In this document: positions 14,779 to 22,587 of the stretch, one piece after another
How the letters are laid out: each line of letters opens with the position of its first letter
How positions within the stretch are numbered: the stretch's first letter is position 1
NCBI GenBank assembly: GCA_947623955.1
Contig: CANQIP010000002.1
Coordinates: forward strand, 124,001 to 188,000
Direction: 5' to 3'
Source of the DNA: an uncultured Clostridia bacterium
GTDB lineage: Bacteria; Bacillota; Clostridia; UBA1381
Length of the DNA: 64,000 nt
Position numbers and translations under genes: made by a program
Notes under the pieces: model-generated
Databases searched by the model: none
What the model was told of the DNA's origin: nothing
The model's input: only the letters and a program-made list of their open reading frames with translations

Positions 14779-16091
14779 ATCTTTGTCCTTTCTTTCGTTT
14801 CCTTCGCTCTTTCACGCTCACGCGCCGCTTTCGCCGCCTCTTCCCTCGCGTCGCCGACAAACGAAAGCTGGCTCAAAAGCGTTTCGCTCGCCGCTATTCC
14901 TTCGAGATTTTTTATCATCTGCGAGGTTTCAAGTTCGTTTACCGGCATGTTGCGCGTGAATACGACGTCCACTCTGTGTATCGGCACATATTCCATCGCG
15001 CCCTTTAAAGACAGGAAGTTCACGTAAAGCTCAAAGCGCTTTTTGAGCGTTTTAGCGAAGTAACGTTCCTTGTTTCTGACGTGCTGTTCAAAGCCCATGA
15101 GCTTGTACTTTATCGCGACGCCCGACAAATTTGAGCCGAAGGTGCGGTCGCTTAAATCGGGTATCATGGAAAAGCGGTGTATATCGGTTTTTAACGCGTT
15201 CTTTAAAATTTCCACGTCGCTCTCCGACATCACCTTCGCCAGATACTTCGCGTCCGCGCCCTCGTAGCCCATCAGTATGCGCTCCTCGCGCAGCTTTTTC
15301 GCCTGCTCGCTGTCGAGGTCTATTCCCGTCAGGAACAGGAACGCGTCCACAAACTGCTCCTTGTCGTTCACTCTGTCCGACATAAGGATATTGTACGCGT
15401 CTATGAGCGATATAAGCTGCTCAAAGTCGCCCTGCGTTTCCTCGTTGTTGCGGTATTCCAGCATCGGTATCGCGCCGAAATAATGGCGGTGCGCGCCGGT
15501 AAGGCGCATATGCTCAAAGCTGTCCGCGTCGTTTTCGTATGTGTACACGCTGTTGTCGTCGCACACGACGCATACCGTGCCGGTCACGCTGCCGTCTATG
15601 CCGCGTTTGCGGTAGTAATGCACGCCGTAAAGCGGTATTTCGCCCACGCCCGCGCCGTATACGACAAACGTATTCTGCGGCGCGAGCGCGACGCTCCTCG
15701 CCTGCGAATCGCCGTCGGCGTACACAAGTTCGTATGCCTTGCCGTAAATGCTCATCGTCTTTTCAAGCTCCGCGTCTATTGACGGCATGTCCTGAACGAT
15801 GTAGCTGTTCTTTACCGCCTCTATGTCGTAGCCGTCCGAGCACGCGTATGATATGGGATTGCCGACAAGATAGCTTTTCGCGATGTCCACGATGTACTTC
15901 GCGTGATTGCAGACAATTCTGTTGTTCGCGGCTGCGTCGCTCCTGCGGCTGCGCGAACAGATAGCGTGCCTGCCGAGATAGTAGTCGCCAAGCTTTTTGT
16001 AGCGTTCCTGTTCGAGCGAGTGGCGCGCTATGAGTTTCGCGAGTATCGCGTCCGTCATGCCGCCTTCGAGAATGTCCTCGTCAATAATCAT
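14775..16091 (-). CDS. Portal protein (SPP1 gp6-like)
   Basis: A 438-residue protein: RHSLEQERYKKLGDYYLGRH, NNRIVCNHAKYIVDIAKSYL with VGNPISY, the recognised start of SPP1-type portals, then SDVEILKNALKTDIHRFSMI and NLSGVAIKYKLMGFEQHV in the stem and crown region. Dodecameric portals form the DNA channel. Family length is 430-500. The gene overlaps terL (ATGA) and the scaffold. In SPP1-like phages a MuF-type minor head gene usually follows; here it is absent. Confidence 0.9.
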   Translation of the reverse strand: MIIDEDILEGGMTDAILAKLIARHSLEQERYKKLGDYYLGRHAICSRSRRSDAAANNRIVCNHAKYIVDIAKSYLVGNPISYACSDGYDIEAVKNSYIVQDMPSIDAELEKTMSIYGKAYELVYADGDSQARSVALAPQNTFVVYGAGVGEIPLYGVHYYRKRGIDGSVTGTVCVVCDDNSVYTYENDADSFEHMRLTGAHRHYFGAIPMLEYRNNEETQGDFEQLISLIDAYNILMSDRVNDKEQFVDAFLFLTGIDLDSEQAKKLREERILMGYEGADAKYLAKVMSESDVEILKNALKTDIHRFSMIPDLSDRTFGSNLSGVAIKYKLMGFEQHVRNKERYFAKTLKKRFELYVNFLSLKGAMEYVPIHRVDVVFTRNMPVNELETSQMIKNLEGIAASETLLSQLSFVGDAREEAAKAARERERAKETKERTKI

Positions 16092-17362
16092 AGCCTGATT
16101 TCCTTTCTGCTTACAATTCTTGCTCTGCGGTTCTGTATTTCGCTTTCCAAGGCGTAACGCACCGCGTCTATCGTGTGATTGTTTTTGTCGGGATATTCGG
16201 AGCGCAGCATGCCGTCTTTATCACGCGCAAGCTCGTACTCCGAAAATTCCCGCGCCGCGTTCGGACACCTCACGCGGTCAATCACTATTTTTTCGAGTCC
16301 CTGCAAAAAGCGTATGCCGTACTCTATGCTGTCGGGCCCCTTTTTCGCTCCGCGCACCCTAAGACCGTAATGCCTAAACTCGTTTATGCTCTTAGGCTCG
16401 GCGCTGTCGCAGACTATCATTTTATCCGAAAAACCCTTTTTAAATATTTTCCGCGCCGCGTTTCGGTTCGTCATTCCCTTTTCGTAAATTTCGTCAAGGA
16501 TAAACAGCTTGTTGTTATGCAGATAACACACAATGTAAACGAAAGGGTCCGCCGCGTAACCGAAATCCACGCCGCAGAAAATTCTGTCAAAGCTGCCGCG
16601 TTCGGTATTGGATAATGCGCAAAGCTCAATGTTTTTAAATATTTCGCCGCCCGTTCCGGTCGGTTTGCCGAGATACTCATGGTCGTAACGTTCTTTTTGA
16701 GTCTTTTTCAGATACTCAGCCTCCAAAAAAAATTGTTCTCCGAGCCATTCCTTCGGCATATCAAGGTATGTACTGCTGTGAACAAGAACGTCGTTTCGGT
16801 CGGAAAAGTCAACGCGGTTTACCCAGTTTCTCAGGCTTTGGGGAGGGTTGTATGAGTAGAAAACCGTGAACGACGCGCCGCCGCGCATCAGGGATTGGTT
16901 TATGTTTCGGATTTCTCTCATGCCGTGAAACTCGTCCGTTTCCTCGTACCATATGTATCTTACGTAGCCTTCCGACACCTTCAGGGACTTTATTTTTTGG
17001 GGATTGTCCGCGCCGCGGAACAGTATTTTCCGACCCGTGGGCTTATATACCATTTCGGGGAGACTCGATTTTATGACCCATTTGTCGGTCACGCCGAGCA
17101 TGGATATTGCCCATTCAAGCTGTGAGAAAACGCTGTCGCGTAAGGTGTCGCCGACCTTGCGCAGTACAACCGCGTTCGCGTCGGGGCAGCGCATTACGCC
17201 GAGAATTATCTCGACGCTTATAAAGCTTGACTTACCGCTGCCGCGTCCGCCCGACAGCCATATGTGCGTGTATTTGTCACACGCTTTATGCACGTCGTAA
17301 AACGCGGGCGCGATAAGGTCGGTAAGCTTTATTGTCTTGTTTTCAGCGGATGTCGTCAACAA
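16088..17362 (-). CDS. Terminase large subunit
   Basis: A 424-residue packaging motor of the PBSX/Terminase_3 type. Walker A SGGRGSGKSSF lies near residues 37-47, Walker B as YIWYEETDEF with catalytic Glu, and the nuclease acidic residues as CGVDFGYAADP, MIVCDSAEPKS and NNHTIDAVRYA. Both ATPase and nuclease centres therefore look intact. The start is a TTG at 17362, nine bases after GGAG, inside the end of the TerS-like gene. It would translocate DNA into proheads. Confidence 0.9.
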   Translation of the reverse strand: MLTTSAENKTIKLTDLIAPAFYDVHKACDKYTHIWLSGGRGSGKSSFISVEIILGVMRCPDANAVVLRKVGDTLRDSVFSQLEWAISMLGVTDKWVIKSSLPEMVYKPTGRKILFRGADNPQKIKSLKVSEGYVRYIWYEETDEFHGMREIRNINQSLMRGGASFTVFYSYNPPQSLRNWVNRVDFSDRNDVLVHSSTYLDMPKEWLGEQFFLEAEYLKKTQKERYDHEYLGKPTGTGGEIFKNIELCALSNTERGSFDRIFCGVDFGYAADPFVYIVCYLHNNKLFILDEIYEKGMTNRNAARKIFKKGFSDKMIVCDSAEPKSINEFRHYGLRVRGAKKGPDSIEYGIRFLQGLEKIVIDRVRCPNAAREFSEYELARDKDGMLRSEYPDKNNHTIDAVRYALESEIQNRRARIVSRKEIRL

Positions 17363-17540
17363 TGGTCACATCTCCGCTCTCGTCCTCGTTGCCGCTTTTG
17401 AAAAGTCCGTGGTACTTTCCCAGAAGCTCCGCCGCCTTGAAGGAGTCCGAAAATTTTATGATTTCCTCGTCCTCGCGGCGCATTATGTAGGTGAGATATT
17501 CGAGTACCTCTTTTTTGCCGGCTATTTTTGTTCTTGCCAT
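17343..17540 (-). CDS. Short TerS-like protein lacking the DNA-binding half
   Basis: A 65-residue protein with a good site (AAAGGAGAC) before its ATG. It reads KKEVLEYLTYIMRREDEEII then DSFKAAELLGKYHGLF, which matches the C-terminal half of Terminase_2-type small subunits (evxxxLTxvMrge...lKAaElLGKryglf). The usual N-terminal 70-100 residues, which include the HTH that picks pac or cos sites, are absent. The gene overlaps terL by 20 bases. It is either a natural short TerS or a truncated one; no upstream fragment of the missing domain was found. Confidence 0.72.
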   Translation of the reverse strand: MARTKIAGKKEVLEYLTYIMRREDEEIIKFSDSFKAAELLGKYHGLFKSGNEDESGDVTIVDDIR

Positions 17541-17561
17541 TTTTGTCTCCTTTCCGGTCGG

Positions 17562-17771
17562 TTATGTCCAGTACAAGAAGTCCGTTTTATGCACGCACTC
17601 CGAGCAGCCGATACATTCCTCGTCATCGTCGAGGTAGTAGTGCTCCGGTTCAAGCGCGCCACACACGGGACAGACATATTCGGCGCCGTCGTCGTAGTCC
17701 GCGCCGTAGTTGCCCGTGCGGGCGCGTTCCATCGCGTACAGCGCGCGCGGGTCGTCGTTTTGGTATATCAT
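17562..17771 (-). CDS. Small zinc-ribbon protein, first gene of the phage-like operon
   Basis: A 69-residue acidic protein. VCPVCGALEPEHYYL and ECIGCSECVHKTDFLYW provide five Cys and one His, so zinc binding is probable. The ATG at 17771 is seven bases after GGAGG; an ATG two codons upstream is one base from the site. Comparable small zinc-ribbon proteins often occupy the start of phage packaging modules. Function unknown. Confidence 0.65.
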   Translation of the reverse strand: MIYQNDDPRALYAMERARTGNYGADYDDGAEYVCPVCGALEPEHYYLDDDEECIGCSECVHKTDFLYWT

Positions 17772-17794
17772 ATACATTCCTCCTTTTTTTGTCT

Positions 17795-18252
17795 GCCTCC
17801 CCTATTAGGGGAGGTGTCGGCGTGTGCTATTGCGCAGCAATAGCTTACAAAGCCGACGGAGGGGTTTATGTTATCAGTAATAAAACCCCTCAGTCACACT
17901 TCGTGTGACAGCTCCCCTAGTAGGGGAGCCATACATGGCGGGCGAACACGGTTCGCCCCTACGTATGACCCCCTCTGTGAGGTGAACGACGCTTTAGCGT
18001 CGTAGGCGTGTTGCGTAGCAACAAACGCCATAGCAAAGGGGGCTGTCACGCGCAGCGTGACTGGGGGATTCCTTCTACATTTTTACAATGAATCCCTCCA
18101 CCGCCTTCGGCGGTCCCCCTCCCTTTGACAAGGGAGGCTAACGGGCGGGCGGTCAATGACCGCCCCTACTAATGCGGGCGACCGCAAGGGTCGCCCCTAC
18201 GCCCGTGTTTTATAAGGCGTGTACCGTAGGGGCGACCCTCGCGGTCGCCCGT
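17795..18252. repeat. Repeat cluster in the leader of the phage-like operon
   Basis: Family A (17795-17930) with an extra hairpin TGCTATTGCGCAGCAATAGC inserted in its GTCGGC stem. Then a family C palindrome (GGGCGAACACGGTTCGCCC). Then family B (about 17967-18139: CCCCCT...AAGGGGGCTGTCACGCG, GAATCCCTCCACCGCCTTCG and a CCCTTTGACAAGGGAGG end) carrying the nested module GGCGTGTTGCGTAGCAACAA-ACGCC. Further family C units follow to 18252. The whole block lies between the late promoter and the first gene. Confidence 0.8.
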
Positions 18253-18287
18253 CACACGATGTCGGCACAAATTCATTTGTTGCTTGG

Positions 18288-18316
18288 ATTATATCATAAA
18301 AAGATACATATGTCAA
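18288..18316 (-). promoter_or_regulatory. Perfect consensus promoter of the phage-like operon
   Basis: Minus-strand TTGACA (18316-18311), 17-base spacer, TATAAT (18293-18288). The operator-like sequence TATCATAAAAAGATA occupies the spacer, so bound repressor would block polymerase directly. Transcription would start near 18281 and reach the first gene after about 500 bases of repeats. Confidence 0.75.
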
Positions 18317-18423
18317 GAGCAATATATTATAAAAAGATATTTTATCTACTTTATACTAAATTTTATAAATTTTTCAGATACTTTTTAGTGTTTTTCTATT
18401 GACATGTATAGATTTTTATGATA
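18292..18423. promoter_or_regulatory. Three copies of a TATCATAAAAA operator-like box
   Basis: TATCATAAAAAGATA at 18292-18306, TATTATAAAAAGATA at 18325-18339 (one change) and, inverted, TTTTTATGATA at 18413-18423 beside the -10 region of the repressor promoter. An 11-base exact match links the first and third. The set covers both divergent promoters, as expected for an autoregulated phage switch. Confidence 0.6.
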
Positions 18424-18427
18424 CTAT
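18399..18427 (+). promoter_or_regulatory. Promoter of the repressor gene
   Basis: TTGACA (18399-18404) and TACTAT (18422-18427), 17-base spacer, 33 bases before the repressor ATG. Confidence 0.6.
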
Positions 18428-18459
18428 TCATACATAAATAATTACGGGAGGGGATCAAT

Positions 18460-19086
18460 ATGACAACGGGTGAAAGGATAAAGAAACTTAGAAAGGAACA
18501 CAAGCTGACGCAGGAGGAGCTTGGGAAGATGCTCGGCGTGCAGAAAGCCGCGATACAGAAGTATGAAAAAGGAACTGTTACAAATATTAAGAAGGAGTCG
18601 ATTTTAAAGCTTGCCGACATACTCGGCACTACGCCGGAGTACATACTCGGCTGGGACGGCGCGGCAAGCGGTCTCGAACCCGTGAGCGCGGCGGATTTTG
18701 TGAAAGTGCCGGTTATAGGACGCGTCGCGGCGGGTATAAGCTGCTTTGCCGAAAACAATATTGTCGATTACGAAAGCGTCTTAAAATCCGACGTGCGCGG
18801 CAACGAGCAGTACGCGTTTCTGCGCGTTGTCGGCGACAGCATGTACCCCATGCTTATGGAAAACGACCTTGTGCTTGTGCGCTGCCAGACGACCGTTGAC
18901 AGCGGCTCGATCGCCGTTGTTATCGTTGACGGCGAGGACGGCGTTATAAAAAGGGTCGTTTACGGGGATGATTTTATTGAGCTGCAGTCGATAAACCCGA
19001 TGTATCCCCCGCGCAGGTTCGAGGGGCGCGACGTGCTGCGCATACGCGTGTTCGGGCTCGTCAAGGAAGTTAAAAGGAAATTATGA
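18460..19086 (+). CDS. CI/LexA-like repressor with S24 self-cleavage domain
   Basis: A 208-residue protein. Residues 3-62 form an XRE HTH (IKKLRKEHKLTQEELGKMLG, AAIQKYEKGT). The C-terminal half is a peptidase S24 domain: cleavage site VAAGI near residue 91, catalytic Ser in RVVGDSMYPML and catalytic Lys in DGVIKRVVYG. It should bind the boxes at 18292-18423, repress the leftward particle operon and be inactivated by RecA-stimulated self-cleavage after DNA damage. GGGAGGGG is seven bases before the ATG. The stop is only 20 bases before the M16 peptidase gene, which has no promoter of its own, so both are probably co-transcribed. Confidence 0.88.
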   Translation: MTTGERIKKLRKEHKLTQEELGKMLGVQKAAIQKYEKGTVTNIKKESILKLADILGTTPEYILGWDGAASGLEPVSAADFVKVPVIGRVAAGISCFAENNIVDYESVLKSDVRGNEQYAFLRVVGDSMYPMLMENDLVLVRCQTTVDSGSIAVVIVDGEDGVIKRVVYGDDFIELQSINPMYPPRRFEGRDVLRIRVFGLVKEVKRKL

Positions 19087-19106
19087 CACCGAAAGGAAAT
19101 TCAATT

Positions 19107-20357
19107 ATGTATCAGTTTAAAACACTCGCAAACGGCATACGCGTCGTCGCGGAGAAGATAGATTACTTAAAGTCCGTGTCGATAGGCGTGTGGGTCGGCA
19201 ACGGATCGCGGTACGAGAGAAAAGATGTGAACGGCATATCGCATTTTATCGAGCATATGCTGTTTAAGGGTACGGAAAACCGCAGCGCGGCTGAAATCGC
19301 GCACGCGATAGACAGTATCGGCGGTCAGATCGACGCGTTCACGGGGCGCGAGTACACGTGCTTTTACACGAAAACGCTCGACGCGCACGCGCATATTGCG
19401 CTCGACGTGCTGTCGGAGATGATTTTTCGCCCCACGCTCGCGCAAAGCGATATGGTACTCGAACGCGGCGTTATCGGTGAGGAAATACGTATGTACGAGG
19501 ACAGTCCGGAGGATCTCGTGTACGATCTTTCGTCGTTCGCGGTGTGGGGCGACACACCGATGGGTCGGACAATTCTCGGCACGTATGAAAGTCTGGAGGG
19601 TATCACGCCGGACGTTATGCGAGATTATATGCAAAGCCACTACACGAGCGCGAACCTTATTATATCGGTCGCGGGAAATTACGGCGACGATTTCTTTGAT
19701 TTGCTGGAGGAAAAATTCGGATCGCAGAAGATAAGCGCCGTGCCGCCCGTTCTGCCCGAGGCGGGGTACAGAAACGGTCAGACGCTTGTCAGAACGAAGG
19801 ACACGGAGCAGACGCAGCTTGTGGCGACGTTTAAGGGTATAGATATTATGGACGAGGGCGTGTACAGTCTGCTCGTCATGAACAACGTTTTCGGCACGGG
19901 TATGTCGTCGAGACTGTTCCAGAGGATACGCGAGGAGCGCGGTCTGGTGTACTCGATTAGCGCCGGTCACAGCGCGTACCTCGGTACGGGCGTGTTCGAT
20001 ATTGCGGCAGGTATGAGGGCTGAAAGTCTGCCGGAGGTCGCGGAGCTTATTTCGCGCGAGGTAAACATTATTAAGCGCGACAAGCTGAGCGCGGACGAGG
20101 TGGAACGGTCGAAGGAGCAGCTTAAAGGCAGCTATATACTCGCGAGCGAAAGCACCGGCGCGAGGATGCAGGGCGCGGGTCGGGCGCTTTTAGTCGGCAA
20201 GCCTATCTACACGCAGGAGGAGGTTCTCGCGCAGATCGACGCGGTGAACACTGACAGCGTCGCGGAGATGATCGACCGCGTTATGGACGCGTCGACGCTG
20301 TGTCTTGCGGCGGTGGGTCCGGTCGACAGTCTCGACGGACTGTTCGACGTGCGGTGA
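19107..20357 (+). CDS. M16 family zinc peptidase (pitrilysin/MPP type)
   Basis: A 416-residue protein with the inverted zinc motif HFIEHMLFKG (His46, Glu49, His50) and the downstream helix Glu in VIGEEIRMYEDSPED. The second half has the family RLFQRIREERGLVYSIS motif near residue 270. It matches the YmxG/ProA-like peptidases found in nearly all Clostridia. The start at 19107 follows AAAGGA by nine bases; an ATG at 19083 overlaps the previous stop and lacks a site. Cytoplasmic, no signal peptide. In other Clostridia this gene usually lies near dut or pnp; here it follows the phage-type repressor. Confidence 0.9.
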   Translation: MYQFKTLANGIRVVAEKIDYLKSVSIGVWVGNGSRYERKDVNGISHFIEHMLFKGTENRSAAEIAHAIDSIGGQIDAFTGREYTCFYTKTLDAHAHIALDVLSEMIFRPTLAQSDMVLERGVIGEEIRMYEDSPEDLVYDLSSFAVWGDTPMGRTILGTYESLEGITPDVMRDYMQSHYTSANLIISVAGNYGDDFFDLLEEKFGSQKISAVPPVLPEAGYRNGQTLVRTKDTEQTQLVATFKGIDIMDEGVYSLLVMNNVFGTGMSSRLFQRIREERGLVYSISAGHSAYLGTGVFDIAAGMRAESLPEVAELISREVNIIKRDKLSADEVERSKEQLKGSYILASESTGARMQGAGRALLVGKPIYTQEEVLAQIDAVNTDSVAEMIDRVMDASTLCLAAVGPVDSLDGLFDVR

Positions 20358-20403
20358 AATATGCCTGAAACGTGAATTTAACATGATTTTTATACGAAAA
20401 AGC

Positions 20404-20432
20404 TTGCAATTTGCGCGATTTTGTACTATTCT
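20404..20432 (+). promoter_or_regulatory. Promoter of the ireB-trmB region
   Basis: TTGCAA (20404-20409) and TATTCT (20427-20432) with a 17-base spacer, 68 bases before the ireB start. Confidence 0.5.
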
Positions 20433-20500
20433 ATATGTGGTGGTGAATATATTATTGTACCACTACCGCTATGTATATCACAAGTTAAGGGGTGATTTGA

Positions 20501-20752
20501 ATGGAATTTAACGAGACAATGAAAATCAATCTGGAGTTCGACAAGGAGAAAGAGGTCAAGGAAATCGTTACAAAGGTGTACGAGGCTCTTAAAATCAAGG
20601 GCTATGACCCGATAAGCCAGATTGTGGGATATATACTGTCGGGCGACCCTACCTACATAACGAGCTACAACGGAGCGAGAGGGCTTATAGTCAAAATAGA
20701 GCGTGACGAGCTTTTGGAGGAATTCGCAAAGACGTATATAAACACGCTGTAA
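20501..20752 (+). CDS. ireB: IreB family protein (UPF0297)
   Basis: An 83-residue protein with the family signature [20 protein letters not shown] followed by [17 protein letters not shown] and a C-terminal acidic helix. In Enterococcus IreB is phosphorylated by the Ser/Thr kinase IreK and affects cephalosporin resistance; here the N-terminal TMKINLEF contains a candidate Thr. In most Firmicutes it lies between alaS and the resolvase gene yqgF; in this window it stands alone with its own terminator. AGGGG precedes the ATG. Confidence 0.92.
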   Translation: MEFNETMKINLEFDKEKEVKEIVTKVYEALKIKGYDPISQIVGYILSGDPTYITSYNGARGLIVKIERDELLEEFAKTYINTL

Positions 20753-20755
20753 AAC

Positions 20756-20784
20756 AAATATCCGCTCACGGGCGGATATTTTTC
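20756..20784 (+). terminator. Intrinsic terminator of ireB
   Basis: Stem AAATATCCGC (20756-20765) with GCGGATATTT (20772-20781), then T-rich sequence. Confidence 0.88.
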
Positions 20785-20800
20785 TTTGAGAGGTATTTTT

Positions 20801-21442
20801 ATGAGAATGAGGAAAAAGAAAAATCTCGGCGCGCGGTGGGAAAGGTGCACGGAGTATCTTGTCGAAAAGCCCGAGGATATGAAGGGTAAGTGGCAGGAAA
20901 TATTCGGTAACGGCAATGAAATCCACCTCGAAATAGGCTGCGGTAAGGGCGGTTTTATCACGGGTATGGCGGAAAAGTACCCAGACGTTAATTTTATCGC
21001 CGTCGAGAAGGTGCGCGACGTTATGGTCATGGCTATGGAAAAGGCGTCCGCGGCGGGGCTTAAAAACGTCGTGTTTATGGATATGGATGCGGAGAAGATA
21101 GAGGACGTTTTTGAAAAGGGCGAGGTCAGCCGTATTTATCTGAATTTCTCCGACCCGTGGAAAAAGAACAAGCAGGCGAAGCGCCGCCTTACGCACAAGC
21201 GGTTCCTCGACAGGTACAAAAACGTGCTGCCCGCGGGCGGGTATGTGTGGTTCAAGACCGACAACCGCGCGCTGTTTGAGTTTTCGCTCAACTCCTTCGC
21301 GGAGGAGGATTTTAAGATGAGAAATATTAGTCTCGATTTGCACAATTCAAAGTTCGAGGATAATGTTATGACGGAGTACGAGACGCGGTTTTCGGAGATG
21401 GGTATGCCGATTTACCGCGTTGAGGCGATGTATCGGGGGTAA
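20801..21442 (+). CDS. trmB: tRNA (guanine-N7-)-methyltransferase
   Basis: A 213-residue class I methyltransferase. The SAM site is IHLEIGCGKGGFITGMA, then FIAVEKVRDVMV, and the TrmB signature is RIYLNFSDPWKKNKQAKRRL. It makes m7G46 in the variable loop of tRNA. The ATG at 20801 follows AGAGG by about eight bases; upstream extension to a TTG at 20786 would start inside the terminator. The next gene is convergent and begins three bases beyond the stop, with no space for a terminator. Confidence 0.92.
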   Translation: MRMRKKKNLGARWERCTEYLVEKPEDMKGKWQEIFGNGNEIHLEIGCGKGGFITGMAEKYPDVNFIAVEKVRDVMVMAMEKASAAGLKNVVFMDMDAEKIEDVFEKGEVSRIYLNFSDPWKKNKQAKRRLTHKRFLDRYKNVLPAGGYVWFKTDNRALFEFSLNSFAEEDFKMRNISLDLHNSKFEDNVMTEYETRFSEMGMPIYRVEAMYRG

Positions 21443-21444
21443 AA

Positions 21445-22575
21445 TTACGGTTTTATGAAGATGTAAACAGCCGTGAGCGCGGCGAGGAAGATTATGTTCG
21501 CAATCGTGAAGTAAATCATGTATTTTCCGCGCAGCGATTTGTTTTCGTGTCCGAGCAGCTTAAACGATATAAGGCTCGCCATTGAGGCGATCAATGTTCC
21601 CAGTCCGCCGATGTTCACGCCGATGATAAGCGGCTTAAAATTGTCGGTAAAGCCCGACAGCAAAAGCGTGGCGGGTACGTTGCTTATAATTTGGCTCGAC
21701 AGTACGGCGGTGAGACATTCGCGGCTTGTGATTACGCTTTGCAGGAATTGTTCAAACGCCGGTATTCTTCCCATGTTGCCGATAAAGATGAAAAATGCGA
21801 TAAACGTTAGGAGCAGCGTGTAGTCCACGTCGGCGAAGATTTTACGGTCGGTCGCGGCTGTCAGCGCGATTATGATAACGAGCGTAAGGCGGTAGTCGAT
21901 CACGCGCGCGACGGTTAAAAGGCATATGATAAACGCGGTCAGGCAGACCGCGATTTTCTTTTTTGAGCCGAGACGCGCGGAGGTAAGGCTGACCGTCACC
22001 TCGTTTTTGCCGCCGAAAAAGAAAATCCATATTGCAAGAAGTAAAAACGACACGGCGGCGTAGGGTAACATCAGCGTCACAAATTCGCCCAAGCCCAGTT
22101 CCGACAAGCCCTGCAGGTAGAGGTTCTGCGGGTTGCCTATCGGCGTGAGCATACTGCCGAGGTTCGCCGCTATCGTCTGCATTACGACTACGGGGATTAT
22201 GAGCCGCTTTTTTTCGTCCCCGCCGAGCATGTCGAGCGCGGTGAACGTGAACGGTACGAAGGTGATAAGCGCGACATCGTTTGTGATAAGCATGCTGAAG
22301 AAAAAGCAGAGCATGACGAGTATGAATACAAGGCTTTTTACGCCGCGGACGCGTTGGAGCATTTTTTCCGCGAGCATAGAAAACACGCCCGTTTTCCTCA
22401 GTCCCGCCATTACAGCCATGAGACAAAAGAGGAGTGAGAGCGTGCGGAAATCTATGTAGTTTAGGTATTGCGCGTCGGGCGTTACAAAAAACGACGACAC
22501 GATCGCGAGTACCGCCGCGATGCTGAGTACCGTTTCGCGCTTTACAAAGGCGGTTATGTGTTTGATTGGTTTCAT
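21445..22575 (-). CDS. SLC13/ArsB-like anion permease
   Basis: A 376-residue membrane protein with about ten hydrophobic segments. Typical ion-transporter superfamily motifs are LITNDVALITFVPFTFTAL and ANLGSMLTPIGNPQNLYLQG in the first half, and QIISNVPATLLLSGFTDN plus GVNIGGLGTLIASMASLISF in the second half, each representing the hairpin and substrate-binding loop. Substrate could be a dicarboxylate, sulfate or arsenite; no neighbour helps. The start at 22575 is preceded by CAGGAG. An open frame continues upstream through intergenic repeats (Pro/Gly-rich) but is not coding. Confidence 0.82.
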   Translation of the reverse strand: MKPIKHITAFVKRETVLSIAAVLAIVSSFFVTPDAQYLNYIDFRTLSLLFCLMAVMAGLRKTGVFSMLAEKMLQRVRGVKSLVFILVMLCFFFSMLITNDVALITFVPFTFTALDMLGGDEKKRLIIPVVVMQTIAANLGSMLTPIGNPQNLYLQGLSELGLGEFVTLMLPYAAVSFLLLAIWIFFFGGKNEVTVSLTSARLGSKKKIAVCLTAFIICLLTVARVIDYRLTLVIIIALTAATDRKIFADVDYTLLLTFIAFFIFIGNMGRIPAFEQFLQSVITSRECLTAVLSSQIISNVPATLLLSGFTDNFKPLIIGVNIGGLGTLIASMASLISFKLLGHENKSLRGKYMIYFTIANIIFLAALTAVYIFIKP

Positions 22576-22587
22576 ATGGGCTCCTGT

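Larger units (their letters stand above)
5986..18459 (-). mobile_element. Compact phage-like cassette, possibly a domesticated or gene-transfer-agent-like particle
   Basis: Minus-strand cluster in canonical siphophage order: small protein, TerS remnant, TerL, portal, scaffold, capsid, connector, closure, HK97-gp10, tail terminator, major tail, chaperones G/GT, tape measure, Dit, tail endopeptidase, holin, amidase. It is about 11.8 kb of tightly packed genes, plus a control region with a consensus promoter, operators and a divergent S24 repressor. Missing are integrase, excisionase, replication, recombination, tail fibre and MuF-type minor head genes, and no flanking att repeats were seen. All frames are intact. 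It may be a defective prophage, a PBSX-like element or a GTA-like particle; sequence alone cannot decide. Confidence 0.75.
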
